A DNA stretch of 64,000 bases, from positions 27,245,452-27,309,451 of the forward strand of contig CM055911.1 in the NCBI GenBank assembly GCA_029582155.1, read 5' to 3'. Made by a program: the position numbers and the translations under genes. Position 1 is the first letter of the stretch, and each line of letters opens with the position of its first letter. The stretch comes from Panopea generosa. Its lineage: Eukaryota > Mollusca > Bivalvia > Adapedonta > Hiatellidae. The notes below the pieces were generated by a model. The model did no database searches. It saw only the letters and a program-made list of their open reading frames with translations, and was not told the DNA's origin. Below, piece by piece: positions 24,601 to 34,904 of the stretch.

Positions 24601-27600
24601 GCAAAATCTAGCTTTGAAATACCATAACTTCAATTCATCTCAGAAATACAAATCAAAATTCTTGCTTTGCATACTAAAATTCTCTACAAAACGAGACCAT
24701 TTCCAGCAAGTGTGTTTAAAATTGTTGAAATTCTCATGATAACAAAATGTGTATACTGCAACAAAAAAAGAAATGAAAGCACTTTAACTATTTTACTTCA
24801 CACTGCAATATTTTAAATTAAAGATCATATTGCGTTGTTTGAAACATTATAAAACATCTAAGATTACATACACCTTACATTTTAAGCAAAATAAATTAGT
24901 TGCCTGTGAAATTTGAATGATTAATTTGCCAAATTATCAATACTTCGTATTCTATTTTATCAATATTTAGTAGAGAGAGATGCAAGTTTCCTATCTATAT
25001 AGGTCCGTGATCCAGTGGGCACAAAAGTGGTATACCAAAAATTCCGAGGCCATTAGTGACCATGAAACTTTTAGTGTTCATGAGTGAAACGCCTTACATG
25101 TCTAAATTAATTTACTACCACCAACAATTTTTATAAAATAACATTTTGACACATGGTTGAGAATTTTTCTCCATATTCAACAGTTTGCTTTTTTTTCTTT
25201 CTTTAATTTATACACACGTATAACAAATATGCATAATGTATTAACAGCTTTATAAAATTATGGAGATCTATACAATTATAATCCCCGGTTTTAAAATCAT
25301 ATTAAAAATAAATAAATATGTAGTGACTTATGGTTTTATAAATTCCTTTTCACAATCACCATATCTGTTCCTTTAAATTTTAAATTTATTTCCAGTGTAC
25401 ACGTTCGGAGAACAGATAAACTCATTAGGGATTCTCGGTTTTATCGTATTGAAGACTATATGAAACACGTAACAAACTGGTATGATGAATACGAACGTCG
25501 ATTTCCCGGTGAACGCCGCAATGTGTTTTTGGCTACCGACGATTATACAGTTCTTCAAGACGCACAGAATTTGTAATTAAGTTTTATTGTTATTATACAA
25601 GCTCAAAGATCTTACGAAATGAAGGGAGCAAATATATACATCCTTTGTAATTTCAATATAAGGAATTACAGTTAATTCTTGAACATCAAAGTTTCTATGA
25701 ATCCCTTTGGATTTCACTAACTTCACACCCAATTCATATAAGACCTATGCCATGAACATTCAACAAATACAATCCATTCCTCAATAATACTGTTTGTTTG
25801 AAAAGTTTTATATTTTCAGATATCCCAATTACACATTTATCAACGACAAACGGGCAACCGAAGAAGCCAGTGTAATATCGCAGCGATATACACCTTCTGG
25901 TATTAAAAGTATTTTCAAAGATGTGTACTTCTTGTCCCAAAGCGACTTTCTTGTTTGCACATTTTCATCGAATGTAAGTTTCGCTTTTCTTTCTCGATCG
26001 TATTTCATTTTTAATTGTTTATATCTGTTGTAATAGTCTGAATGTAGTTTTCGTTAGTCTCATCTAACTTATCGAAAACACCCGATCCAGTACCGTTATG
26101 TCCAAATGCCCTAATACAGTCAAAGCTGTGTAAGCGGTCATCTCTATTAAGCAGCCACTTGCCTTAAGCAGTCACATTTACTTTTTCCCCATGTCTATGC
26201 TTTCAAGGCAAATTAACCTGTATGTAGCTACAACCCGTCTTAAAACCTTCCTTCACTTGACTGGCTGCTTAAGACAGGTTTGACTGTTTATGTTCTAAGG
26301 CATAGTACCACCACTGAAAACAGTGAATGCTTCCATGTGATAGTCGGTTATAAATAATACATGTTTCCTCTTCATTAAAAATGCATTTTTCTAATTTAAA
26401 GCATTGTCATGTTTGAATTGTGAATTTAGAAAAAAATAAATAATACGTGAGAATTGGGATATGAATACATGATTTCGGAAGTCTACTTTTACTTTGTCAA
26501 AAGTGTACACACTGAACAGAAAAATCTTTCATATGACACAAGATCCCTACTTTTCTCATCATATTTTGTAGTGCAGTGGTTGACAAACAATAAAATGTAA
26601 TTTTCACTTCTTTCATTTGGGCTCTCTATGAATGAAAAGCATGCAAACTTGTTTTATTTATTTTATTAGAATAAAATACAATACTCAATGATGTGCTTAC
26701 ATTCAAAAGCGGTGCAACTGATGATCTAAACAATTATCGACCTATATTAATACTACCGACACTGTCTAAATTGATTACAAATACATGTTCATAAAAAAAA
26801 TTATTCTATTTTTAAATCACTATAAAAACCGCAGCGTGGTCCAGTGGTAGAGCGTCCGCCTCGCATGCGGAAGGTTGTGGGTTCGATCCCCGACCGTGTC
26901 ATATCAAAGACTTGGAACTAGAAGCTTCCTCGCTTGATGCTCAGCATTTAGAGGACAGTTCTAGGTCTGGTCGGCCCGGTGTCAGTATAGTGTGACTGGA
27001 TGGGGTATCATGCCATGTGTCTGCGTCATGATACTCCTGTGTGACAGCGCTTAGAAATATTGTGATAAGTAGACACCGTCGCGATATGATCGAAAAACAA
27101 CAACAAATCGCTATAAATTATTGTGTGAATTTCAAAGCGGAAAGTGACAATAAATTGAGAAACATCTGTTGAAGAAACTGTTATGTGCGGAGTACCACAA
27201 GGCTCTATGTTAGGATCTCTTTTATTTTTATATTCATAAATGATCTCCCTCTCAGTTTTGAGTGTAATGTATCAAATACAGATATGTATGCAGATGATAC
27301 AACACTATTTGACACACATACATCAAACGCTGTTATACAAAATATATTCAATCATCTTTAAATATTATAAATGGATAATGTTTGAAAAATGGAATGGATA
27401 TAAACACATCAAAAACCTTCTGCTATATTTGTTATTACATCACAACGGCGTTATAGACTTATTGATAAAAATATATCATTAACGTATAATGATATTCCAT
27501 TAGAACTTACACAAGGTGATAAGCTCCTGGAATGCATATAAATGATAACCTTAAGTGAGATACACATATCATGTTCATAAGGAAGAAAATTTCAACCTAC

Positions 27601-30600
27601 GTGTAGCTATCAGCAAGAGTAAAAACCTACATTCCATTAAATTAGAGAATTATGTTCTATAAAGCTTATATTCAACCCCATCTAGATTATTGTAACGTAA
27701 TTTTGGGTAATACAAAAAAACATGAACATGAACCGTCTCCTAATATTGCAAAAGAGCGCATGCTGTATTATCTTATGTGATCAATATTCAACATTTGCAG
27801 GCGCTATTAAATTAATAAATGCACTTTCCATCGATCAAAGAATATTTCTCCAAAAAGCAACATTTATGTACAGAATTTCAAAAAACAATGTACCTTCGTA
27901 TGTAACAGATATGTTTAATACCCATGATAACGTTCGTAGAAATCTATGTTCAACAAATGAATTAAACTTTATCACTCCAAAACCCAAAAGGGAATTATTC
28001 AAATGCAGTTTGTCCTACTCTGGAACTTTAACTTGGAATAGTATACAGGTTAATATCAGAAACTGTACTACAATCAAATGTTTAACAACAAATTGTGTTA
28101 AACGGTAACAAACATAATGGAACACTTCATATGTCCCGATTACAATATTTAGTGATAATAAAACAATCATTATCGCATGTGCTACAAATATGCCACCATC
28201 TCCAATATCTAGTTTATACTATGGTTTTACATGCAACACATCTGGACTGGAGTGACAATTTACAAACATTAACTGACAGATTTATATGAGTAGGATACAG
28301 TAAAGGATTCATGACTATTCGCATGTTATAAAAAGGACAGAAATAGAAACCCGTTACATTATACAGTGAAGATACAGAGACATATGTATTAATTTCATAA
28401 AGGGAGATAATTAAAATCACAACAAGGGAATTTCCGATATTTTTGATTCACAATGTATGATATATATACTAGAGGAAAAAAGAAACTGTGCATGGGTATA
28501 ATATGCTATAACTTAAGAGATATATAAGAGATCGCAAAAAAAAAAATTCAAACAGGGTTTTGTCTGACCTTTATTTAACACCAGCTCAATTGATATGGTT
28601 ATTGCATCAGCAGCGTCTTGGATAGAGATCAGTTTTCAGAGACGTTCTCTCAACAAAGTTCATCTCATCAATAGCGTGTATATCCACTATTGGAATCGAT
28701 GCTTGTTTGGCAACGACGCCTCATTGATGCGACAAGTGTGCTGAAAATGCCTGGGGAATACCATTCCAGATTCTAACAAGCCCACGTGACAGGTCAGGTA
28801 ACGTCAACGGCTGATTTTTGAGGCGACGTAAGCGACGCTGCATCTCATCCCACACGTGTTCTATAGGCGACATATCCGGTGACATTGCAGGCCAGGGCAG
28901 CACATTCACATTGTTCTGGATCAAGAAGTCGGTGACGACCCGCGCCACGTGCGGACGAATGTTATACTGTTGCAGCGTGGCGTTACGTTGTTGCACACAC
29001 GGAAGGACGTGAGGCCGTATGATTTCGCCACGGTATCTGATACCTGTAAGTGTGCCGTCCGCAACCATAAGAGCTGTTCTGCCACGGGATGAGATGCCAC
29101 CCCACAACATGACACTACCTCCGCCGAATGGACGTCGTTGAATCACACAACTGTCATGGAAACGTTCACCAACACGACGGTACACTCTACAACGACTGTC
29201 GCTGCTGTCAAGATGAAACCTGGACTCATCCGTGAAAAGAACACGTGCCCAGTCCTGTTGCGTGAAGTGTATGTGTCGTATACACCAGGCAAAACTTGCT
29301 ACACGATGACGTTGCTGGAGAACAGGACGTATGGCTGGACGTCGTGGACGTATGCTTCGTTCAACGATCGATTACGTACTGTTCGGGGACTAATTTTTCT
29401 AAGGCCAGGAATACTTCTAGCCGTCAAAGTAGCAGTTCTGAGTCGTTCACGGAAATGAACGACCCGGATGTAAGTATCCTGGCGATAAGATGTTACGCGT
29501 GGACGTCCAGACCGAGGCCGGTCTCTGGTGGTCCCAAACTGTTGGTACCGTCTCCACAAGGCGTTTACAGTATTTCGGTGCACACCAAATTGTCTTGCAA
29601 CGTCAGTATGACGTACACCAGCTTCAATCATGCCTACGGCGCGGCATCTGTCAGTTTCATTCAACCTTGGCATGGCGTATCAAAGACGTTTTTCAAAATT
29701 ATGCTGGTTTTGTGTCTTACCGGTATCAACACAATGCTTTTACACAGGTTTAGGTGACAAATGTGTTTACGATTGACTGCTGGCCGAAAAAAATGTGAAA
29801 ACGAAGACGTTGGCCAGACAGACAAACTACCCGTGCAACTCATGCACTGACCAGTGTAAATGACCGAGAGGGATACACAACTTACCTGTGTAAAGTTTTA
29901 AGCTTTAATTTATAAAATTGAGCGATACATGAACATTTTACATTTGCACAGTTTTCCGCCGGTATATATGGATATAATGATTTGTGAACAACCAGACACA
30001 TATTTTTAGACTAGACTATTGCAAGAGCGCCTAGCTAAAATGCATACCAAGGACAAAAGACCAAGGCATCTACCAACTCAATAGAATTGGTGTCAGCTAT
30101 GCCTTATATAAAATGATTTTACGTGCAACACATCTGGACTGGAGAAACAATTAACATAAATGAACTAATAGGTGCATGTGAGTAGGATACAGTAAACTAC
30201 GCACACGTCATATAAAGGACAGACGTAGAAACCAGCTGGATCATGAAGATACAGTGAAATAATCGCAATTTTATTTCATAAAGGGAGATGATATCCCAAT
30301 ATTTCGTTATTAAATGTTACATACAAGCCATGTCATCAGTATATATATAACATAATTAAATGTTATATATACACACCATCAATATATACATTACGTAATT
30401 AAATGTAACGTACACACCATCAAAATATATATAACGTAATTAAATATTACGTACACACGATCAATATATACTTTACGTTATTAAATGTTACGTACACACC
30501 ATCAATTTATATATATAACGTAATTAAATGTGACATACACGTCATTAGTATATACATTACGTAATTAAATGTTACATACACGCCATCAGTATATATATTA

Positions 30601-33600
30601 CGTAATTAAATGTTACATACACGTCATGTCATCAGTATATACATTACGTAATTAAATGTTACATACACGCCATCAATATATACATTACGTAATTAAATGT
30701 TACATACACGTCATGTCATCAGTATATACATTACGTAATTAAATGTTACATACACGCCATCAGTATAAATTATAAATTACGTAATTAAATGTTACATACA
30801 CGTCATGTCATCAGTATATACATTACGTAATTAAATGTTACATACATGTCATCAGTATATACACTACGTAATTAAATGTTACGTACACGTCATTTCATCA
30901 GACAAGCAGACTTGTCACGTGTTCAAGATGGCGTAGGACGCATTGTCTTTCGGAGCAGCTGTGTGTTCAGAAAATGAATATTTTATGTGTGTTATAGGGG
31001 TTAAATAAACTAAACATTTGTTCAAGATGCTTTTGAATTCATGCTGAGGAATATTGTGATGGAATATTTGGATAATATCATTAGAAATGTGAGTTATATC
31101 TGACTTTAAATTGAACAATAGAACAATAGAAATAGTTTACACATCGACACCCATTGTTGCCAGACTTGAAAACCCGCAGTAGCACGTGTTTCTCAACTTC
31201 ACAGTTTTAATTATAGAAGTGTTTTATATAGCAGACTATAGTTCGATTCATTTCGTCTTATCCACGATGAATTCTACACCGTTAAAATCTGATGTATATT
31301 CAACAAACAAAAGGGAACTATCGCCACCCTTTTCTGATATGGACATCAATCCTGAAAAGAAAACCAAACAGGCCAGTGAATCTGATATTTCAGAAATTTC
31401 TGATATCAATGATGTAAATGTTACCACACATGTTCACCTTGCCAATAGTGACTTTACACGAATCTCCAACATGGTTCAAGATGTTCTTAAAGATCAGATA
31501 AAATTGCTAGTAAAATCAGTCGTCGATGGTGTTACGCTTTCTATCAACAAGAAGATTACCTTTCTTGAGAAAGAAAACTAACTCTAAACTTTGTGATGAA
31601 GTAGAGCGTCTGCGACACAAAGTTGAAAAACTTGAGTTAGCGTCTGATGAAGCAGAACAATACAGTAGAAGGAATTGCTTGCGAGTCGTTGGTATCCCCG
31701 AGACTGATGGAGAAAACACTGACCAGATCGTTATGGAGATCAGTCAGCTAGCAACGCCAACATTACGACACCAGACATCGATCGTTCCCATCGAGTCGGT
31801 TCTGCTTTTTCTGGCCGACCAAGGGCAATAATTATTAAGTTCACCAACTACAGGGCTCGTGAACGATTCTACAAAACCAGATCTCAACTAAAAAATACAG
31901 ATCGTTTCAAGCGAGTATTTGTAAATGAGGATCTAACGTTCCGCCGAAACCAATTATTCTACAGAGCTCGGGTACTACTGAAGGACAATTGCATTTCTCA
32001 GGTTTGGACATATGACGGCAGAATTTTTATCAAAGATTACCATGATTCCCGCTCCATCGTTAACAGCTTTGCTGACCTCGATAAGTTTGACGCAAAATCC
32101 CACAGTTGATTTCCTGCACACGACATTTGCGATTGACATAGTGAGATCAGATAAAACTACACCATTTTATTTGTTGAACACATAGACTCCCTCACTTGGT
32201 GACTTGTGTTTTGTGAACAGTACATATTTTTCTACGATCCAGTGCACAAGACTTTATGTGAGGCAGTGTTTTAAAAACTGCACGGATAACTCTGGTTTAC
32301 AGTACAAACAAAACAAACTACTTCGCGTAGTCTATATATACTATTTGTGCAAGCTTTTGTACATTATTGTGTTGAAATGTGTATACGTGCAGTGTATACT
32401 GTTTGTGCAAGCTTCTGTTTAGCACTGTATTGGAGTGTGTATACGTTCAGTATATATTGTTTGTGCAGGCCTTTGCCCATTATGACAGAGTGTGTGTATG
32501 TGCAGTATATACCATTTGTGCAGGCCTTTGAACATTATTGTGTTGGATCGTGTGTACGTGCAGTATATACTATTTGTGCAGGACTTTGTACATTATAACA
32601 TACTTTTGTACATTGTTGTGTTGGAGTGTGTGTACGTGCAGTATAAACTATTTGTGCAGGACTTTGTACATTATGACAGGCTTTTGCACATAATTGTATT
32701 GGAGTGTGTGTATGTGCAGTAAATACTATTTGTGCAGGACTTTGTATATTACGACAGGTATTTGTACATTATTGTGTTGGAGTGTGTGTACGTGCAGTAT
32801 ATACTGTATGTTGTGCAAGACATTGTACATTATTACAGGCTTTTGTACATTATTGTATTGGAGTTTGTGTATGTGCAGTATATATCATGTGTGCAGGCCT
32901 TTGAACATTATTGTGTTGGATCGTGTGTACGTGCAGTATATACTATTTGTGCAGGAATTTGTACATTATGACAGACTTTTGTACATTGTTGTGTTGGAGT
33001 GTGTATACTATTGGTGCAGGACTTTGTACATTATGGCAGGCTTTTGTAAATTACTGTTATGGAGTGTGTATACTGCTTGTGCAAGACTTTGTACATTATG
33101 ACAGGCTTTTGTTCATTATTGTGTTGGATCGTGTGTATGTGCAGTATATACTGCTTGTGCAGGACTTTGTACATTATTTTGTTGAAATGTGTATACGTGC
33201 AGCATATACTGTTTGTGCAAGCTTCTGTATAGCAATGTATTGAAGTGTGTATACGTCCAGTATATATTGTTTGTGCAGGCCTTTGCCCATTATGACAGAG
33301 TGTGTGTATGTGCAGTATATACCATTTGTGCAGGCCTTTGAACATTATTGTGTTGGATCGTGTGTACGTGCAGTATATACTATTTGTGCAGGACTTTGTA
33401 CATTATAACATACTTTTTGTATATTGTTGTGTTGGAGTGTGTGTACGTGCAGTATATACTATTTGTGCAGGACTTTGTACATCACGACAGGTTTTTGTAC
33501 ATTATTGTGTTGGAGTGTGTGTACGTGCAGTATATACTATTTGTGCAAGACTTTCTCCATTATGACAGGCTTTTGTACATTATTGTGTTGAATAGTGTGT

Positions 33601-34904
33601 TTGTACAGTATATGCCATTTGTGCAGGCCTTTGTACATTAATGTGTTGGATCGTGAGTACGTACAGTATATACTATTTGTGCAGGACTTTGTACATTACG
33701 ACATGTTTTTGTACATTATTGTGTTGGAGTGTGTTACGTGCAGTATATACTATTTGTTTTTGTGCAGGATCGTGTGTACGTGCAGTATATACTACTTGTT
33801 ATGCAAGACTTTGAACATTACTATAGGCTTTTGTACATTATTGTATTGGAGTGTGTGTATGTGCAGTATATACTATTTGTGCAGGCCTTTGAACATCATT
33901 GTGTTGGATCGTGTGTACGTGCAGTATAAACTATTTGTGCAGGAATTTGTTCATTATGACAGGTTTGTGTACAGTATTGTGTTTGAGTGTGTGTACGTGC
34001 AATATATACTATTTGTGCAGGACTTTGTACATTATGACAGACTTTTGTTCATTATTGTGTGGGATCGTGTGTACGTGTATTGAAAGGGGAGGGCCGTAAC
34101 TAATGTTGCTAGAACTTGTGGCCCAACCCGTTTGCTATGTGAATTATGCAATAAAATATGTTTAAACTTTAAACATCAATATATATATATATATATATTA
34201 CGTAATTAAATGTTACGTACACACCATCATTATATATATATATTACATACACGCCATCAGTGTATACATTACGTCATTAAATGTTACATACACGCCATCA
34301 GCTTATACATTACGCAATCAAATGTTACATACACGCCATCTGTATAATAAAATGTTACATACACGCCATCACTATATACATTACGTAATTAAATGTTACA
34401 TACACGCCATCAGTATATACATTACGTAATTAAATGTTACATACACGCCATCAGTGTATACATTACGCAATCAAATGTTACATACACGCCATCTGTATAA
34501 TTAAATGTTACATACACGCCATCAATATATGCATCACGTATGAAATGTAACTTACATGTCATTAACTGTTTTGACAGGTTGGAAGAGCCGCCTATGAGCT
34601 GATGCAGCCGAACCACGTGGACGCATCTCAGTGGTACAAGTCAGTAGATGATCGGTACTGTTTTCAAAATGAAAAATACCATGATGTGCAAGCAATTGAG
34701 CCGCATGAAGCTAAAGCAAACATCTTGGGTGAAAAGATTGATCTTCAGATAAATGACTTCATTGTTGTGAGAAAACCGAACACTTTCTCGGATGATTACG
34801 TTTACGGAACAAACACAAGAACTGGACACACAGGATATTTTCCAGCAAGCAAAGTTGTTATTTTTTATCAACGAGTTAAGATGCCTATTTACTCCGACGT
34901 TTAA
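21696..34904 (+). CDS. FUT8-like alpha-1,6-fucosyltransferase, 8 exons
   Basis: Proposed exons: 21696-21799, 22344-22408, 23057-23130, 23675-23894, 24230-24473, 25396-25572, 25820-25973, 34578-34904. Phases agree throughout and total 454 codons. Exon 1 gives a short cytoplasmic tail and one membrane segment (VLAFVIAAAILVNLTI), a type II Golgi anchor. Exon 3 ends KLVQRRIAYIQ and joins NPKDCSRAKKLVC, as in FUT8. The cysteine cluster, GWETLFQPI, PEDLADRM, HGDPSVWWVGQF, the GDP-fucose motif VHVRRTDK, LATDD, FLSQSDFLVCTFSS and an SH3-like tail (TGHTGYFPASKVV) follow in family order. The family adds alpha-1,6 fucose to the N-glycan core GlcNAc. It is about 120 residues shorter than human FUT8: the stem coiled coil is missing. 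The Cys after FSS (CRVAYE in typical FUT8) is Gly here (VGRAAYE), removing one disulfide. Exons 4-8 are firm; exons 1-3 and the exon 4 end (23888 or 23894) are inferred from phase and splice signals. Confidence 0.88.
26116..26287. mobile_element. MITE-like element in fucosyltransferase intron 7
   Basis: The ends are inverted: the left end ACAGTCAAAGCTGTGTAAGC matches the complement of the right end GGCTGCTTAAGACAGGTTTG in most positions. The element is 172 bp and non-coding. A related sequence lies at 61183-61315. Confidence 0.6.
26346..26665 (+). repeat. Dispersed duplicate, copy 1
   Basis: About 300 bp matching 36855-37225 in the same orientation with clear but imperfect identity. Shared strings include GTCATGTTTGAATTGTGAAT, GGAAGTCTACTTT, GTGTACACACTGAA and CCCCTACTTTTCTCATCATA (CC or TC at the start). 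It is either an unnamed repeat family or an old segmental duplication. Confidence 0.7.
26666..28420 (+). mobile_element. LINE fragment (CR1/L2/Jockey-type RT), with nested SINE
   Basis: Successive RT landmarks are read across frames: DDLNNYRPI near 26725, LCGVPQGSMLGSLLF near 27190, MYADDTTLFDT near 27285, then a long C-terminal piece at 27722-28108 (LQKSACCIILCDQ; FLQKATFMYRISKNNVPSYV; FKCSLSYSGTLTWNSI). The PQGS...YADD type of RT differs from the LINE at 1.6-5 kb. The 3' UTR runs to about 28420, ending GGGAGATAATTAAAA. Multiple frame breaks make it dead. Confidence 0.85.
26827..27104 (+). mobile_element. tRNA-derived SINE, family C, inserted in the LINE
   Basis: The head CAGCGTGGTCCAGTGGTAGA, anticodon region CTCGCATGCGG and box B GGGTTCGATCCCC are followed by a body (AGCTTCCTCGC; GGTCGGCCCGGTGTCAGTAT; GGGGTATCATGCCATGTGTC) and an (ACA)n tail. 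It is flanked by a 13-bp target duplication, AAATCACTATAAA at 26814-26826 and AAATCGCTATAAA at 27105-27117. It interrupts the RT reading. Confidence 0.85.
28465..29968 (-). mobile_element. Dead Tc1-type transposon
   Basis: Encloses a broken Tc1 transposase. Possible degenerate terminal inverted repeats start at about 28465 (GAGGAAAAAAGAAACTGTGC) and end at about 29968 (GCACAGTTTTCCGCC). They agree apart from an internal length difference, so the edges are estimates. The element lies in the last intron of the fucosyltransferase gene, antisense to it. Confidence 0.7.
28668..29673 (-). pseudogene. Tc1-type transposase, broken
   Basis: Starts at MPRLNETDRC with the N-terminal helix-turn-helix (VARQFGVHRNTVNALWRRY), followed by a GRPRVTS linker. 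The DDE domain follows in other frames: FTDESRF (first Asp), GGGSVMLWGGI, a second-Asp position that is Tyr (QQYNIRPHVAR) and SPIEHVWDE (Glu at the expected 34-residue spacing). Frame breaks lie at about 29,280 and near 28,730, and the end reads SMRRRCQTSID before a stop at 28668. Loss of the second catalytic Asp and the frameshifts make it inactive. Confidence 0.9.
29969..30116. other. Short unique stretch
   Basis: No feature is visible between the Tc1 element and the LINE 3' fragment. Confidence 0.3.
30117..30300 (+). mobile_element. LINE 3' UTR fragment
   Basis: Matches 28225-28420, the 3' end of the upstream LINE, in the same orientation (TGCAACACATCTGGACTGGA; GAGTAGGATACAGTAAA; TTTCATAAAGGGAGAT). 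It is a second, strongly 5'-truncated copy of the same LINE family. Confidence 0.65.
30326..30900. repeat. 41-bp minisatellite, left block
   Basis: About 14 units of roughly 41 bp, with TACGTAATTAAATGTTACAT, then ACACGCCATCAGTATATACA. Some units carry an extra TCATG (CGTCATGTCATCAG). The array continues on the other side of the inserted element, at 34174. Confidence 0.95.
31267..32109 (+). pseudogene. L1-like ORF1 protein, two compensating frameshifts
   Basis: The conceptual protein is about 280 residues: a polar, Ser/Asp/Lys-rich N-terminus, a coiled-coil-like stretch (CDEVERLRHKVEKLELA), then an RNA-binding core typical of LINE ORF1 proteins (EQYSRRNCLRVVGIPE), and a C-terminal part with ARERFYKTRSQLK and VFVNEDLTFRRNQLFYRAR. 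The frame changes near 31575 and back near 31822, so the tail is in the starting frame. The protein family binds RNA and acts as a nucleic-acid chaperone. Here it could not be made intact unless the two shifts are sequence errors. Confidence 0.75.
32345..34078. repeat. About 78-bp minisatellite inside the ORF1 element
   Basis: About 24 units, full length near 78 bp (TTTGTGCAGGACTTTGTACA, then TTATGACAGGCTTTTGTACA, ATTGTGTTGGAGTGTGTGTA and CGTGCAGTATATACTA). A shorter type of about 52 bp (GGCCTTTGAACATTATTGTG, GGATCGTGTGTACGTGCAG) is mixed in. A larger block repeats: 32476-32610 and 33291-33420 are almost identical. Open frames of up to 162 codons follow from the length and low stop content and are not a gene. 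Confidence 0.93.
34174..34560. repeat. 41-bp minisatellite, right block
   Basis: About nine further units of the array at 30326-30900, with more sequence drift (TACGTCATTAAATG, TACGCAATCAAATG, truncated units). It ends 17 bp before the acceptor of the last fucosyltransferase exon. Confidence 0.95.

Larger units (their letters stand above)
30901..34173 (+). mobile_element. LINE-like element with ORF1 and internal minisatellite, no RT
   Basis: Bounded by CATCA at 30896-30900 and 34174-34178, a 5-bp target duplication inside the 41-bp array. The 5' end opens with a small hairpin (GACAAG, CAGA, CTTGTC) and a CAAGATGGCG motif at 30924-30933. An L1-like ORF1 follows at 31267-32109, then a 1.7-kb minisatellite and a short 3' end with AATAAA and a TTTAAAC-type tail at 34140-34173. 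No endonuclease or reverse transcriptase is present. It resembles ORF1-only L1 derivatives (HAL1 type), but the minisatellite core is unusual. It would need RT from another LINE. Confidence 0.7.

Noticed and set aside
26832-26901. A functional tRNA gene
   Set aside because: It is the head of a SINE with a body, an (ACA)n tail and target duplications.
32204-34099. Cysteine-rich repeat frames (LCWSVCTCSIYYLCR-type)
   Set aside because: Three plus frames are open in turn in the about 78-bp array; no constant frame and many indels.
30326-34560. CRISPR-like array
   Set aside because: Units are direct tandem repeats without unique spacers, in an animal intron.
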